NCBI GenBank assembly: GCA_034429475.1
Contig: DAOUGD010000196.1
Span: 1-6,999, forward strand
Reading direction: 5' to 3'
Origin: JAKQHY01 sp034429475
GTDB lineage: Bacteria > Chloroflexota > Anaerolineae > B4-G1 > SLSP01
DNA length: 6,999 bases
Shown: piece after piece, positions 6,122-6,999 of the stretch
Layout: every line of letters begins with the position of its first letter
Numbering within the stretch: position 1 is the first letter of the stretch
The notes under the pieces: generated by a model
Seen by the model: the letters and a program-made list of their open reading frames with translations, nothing else
What the model was told of the DNA's origin: nothing
The model's database searches: none
Made by a program: the position numbers and the translations under genes

Positions 6122-6973
6122 ATGTTACGCAACGTGAAAGATTATCGGCGACCGACCAGCATTGAAGAAGCGGTCGCATTGGTGCAATCCAACATCAACG
6201 CGGTCTACCTTGGCGGCGGCGCATGGACGGTGGCGCAGGGCCATCCGCAGTTGGAGATGGTGGTGGATTTGCAATCGGTCGGTTTGGGACAAGTGGCGAG
6301 CGACGATGAGAGTGTGCGGCTCGGCACGATGGTCACACTACAGGCCATGATGGATCACCCCGAAGCCGGCAAGCTCGCTGATGGCCTCCTGGCGACGGCG
6401 GCCGGCTACACGCAGTCGCGCGGCCTGCGCGAGCAGGGCACGCTGGGCGGGACGCTCATCGTCGCCGGGCCGGCCGATCCGCTCACGACCGCGCTCCTGG
6501 TGCTGGACGCCGAGGTGAAGTACGCCGATACCGCGCCCCACACCGCGCCGTTCCTCAGCTTCGCGGCCTACCGCGACCGGCTGGTCAAGACCCGCGTGCT
6601 GCTGACCGAGGTGCGGATCAAGCGCCCGCCCGCGCGCAGCGCCGCCGCCTTTGAGGTGGTGGGACGCTCGCCCAAGGACAAGCCCATCGTCTGCGCCGCC
6701 GCCTACATCGGCGTCGCCGAGGGAGTACCGTCGGAGGTGCGGGTGGCCGTCGGCGGCGCGGACTCGCGCCCCGTGCGCCTGCACAAGACCGAGCATCTGC
6801 TGCGCGGCCAGTTGATTAACGAGGCGCGCATCGCCTATGCTCTGGAACCCGCGCTCCTGGAACTGCACCCCATCGAAGACTTCCGGGGCAGCGCCGAATA
6901 CCGTCTGGAAATGACGCAGGTGTTAGTCCGCCGGGCGGTACTCACGGCATGGGGAAGAGCCAGAAGTGTTTAA
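6122..6973 (+). CDS. FAD-binding subunit of a molybdenum hydroxylase (CoxM/XdhB type)
   Basis: This 283-residue protein is the medium, FAD-carrying subunit of a xanthine dehydrogenase/CO dehydrogenase-like complex, passing electrons from the iron-sulfur subunit to the final acceptor. Seen: opening VKDYRRPTSIEEAVALV (5-21), usual for the family; the first FAD loop VYLGGGAWTVAQG (28-40), where AGGTD/N is more usual; the second FAD loop QGTLGGTLIVAGPADPLTTALL (105-126), with Thr111 where most relatives have Asn; and a C-terminal CO_deh_flav_C-like domain from about 175 with AFEVVGRSPKDKPIVCAAAY and VRVAVGGADSRPVRL. Length is normal and the ribosome binding site is strong. No iron-sulfur or molybdopterin subunit is in the window; only 26 bases follow the stop. 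Beside a nucleoside importer, purine oxidation is a fair guess, but CO dehydrogenase-like or other hydroxylase roles cannot be told apart from this subunit alone. Confidence 0.88.
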   Translation: MLRNVKDYRRPTSIEEAVALVQSNINAVYLGGGAWTVAQGHPQLEMVVDLQSVGLGQVASDDESVRLGTMVTLQAMMDHPEAGKLADGLLATAAGYTQSRGLREQGTLGGTLIVAGPADPLTTALLVLDAEVKYADTAPHTAPFLSFAAYRDRLVKTRVLLTEVRIKRPPARSAAAFEVVGRSPKDKPIVCAAAYIGVAEGVPSEVRVAVGGADSRPVRLHKTEHLLRGQLINEARIAYALEPALLELHPIEDFRGSAEYRLEMTQVLVRRAVLTAWGRARSV

Positions 6974-6999
6974 GGGTGTTTTCGCGGGCGGTGTACCGC

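Noticed and set aside
6988..6999. GCGGT-GT-ACCGC inverted repeat at the right edge
   Set aside because: The two-base loop is too small for a hairpin, and the sequence is cut off by the window end. It could be chance in GC-rich DNA or one arm of something longer that cannot be seen.

Overview
The window is a bacterial chromosomal segment with every gene on the + strand. The high GC content of most of it, the gene families, and short tandem repeats packed into intergenic gaps suggest a Chloroflexota (Anaerolineae-like) environmental bacterium. That placement is inference: no rRNA or other marker gene is present.

Region A (1-1829) looks like an integron-type gene cassette. It holds one complete gene for a cytoplasmic S41-family (tail-specific protease/tricorn-like) peptidase (52-1641), visibly less GC-rich than the rest. 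About 60 bases after its stop is a 130-bp imperfect inverted repeat (1700-1829) with the anatomy of an attC recombination site: R'' box GCCCAAC, R' box GTTGGGG, paired L arms AGCCG/CGGCT, and unpaired extra bases on the left arm. No integrase is in the window, so this could be the end of a cassette array or a lone attC.

Region B (1873-5522) is a nucleoside-type ABC importer of the BMP/NupOPQ family: a double-domain ATPase (nupO) overlapping permease 1 (nupP) by ATGA, then permease 2 (nupQ). The substrate-binding BMP lipoprotein often found just upstream of the ATPase is absent there; the attC-bearing segment occupies that place.

Region C (5611-6973) has a small hotdog-fold (PaaI-like) thioesterase and an FAD-binding subunit of a molybdenum hydroxylase (CoxM/XdhB type), the latter 10 bases after the thioesterase stop. 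Uptake of nucleosides or nucleobases followed by oxidation by a xanthine-dehydrogenase-like enzyme is the simplest reading. The other subunits of that enzyme would be expected just beyond the right edge.

Three junctions between the nup and downstream genes carry short tandem repeats: a heptamer array of GAGTTAG type that begins in the nupP stop codon, a 9-bp array (GAATCCGTT x3), an 8-bp array centred on a 16-bp perfect palindrome, and a second heptamer run that supplies the thioesterase stop codon and the next gene's ribosome binding site. The clearest unusual signals are the attC site with its cassette-like protease gene and the gene ends embedded in heptamer repeats.
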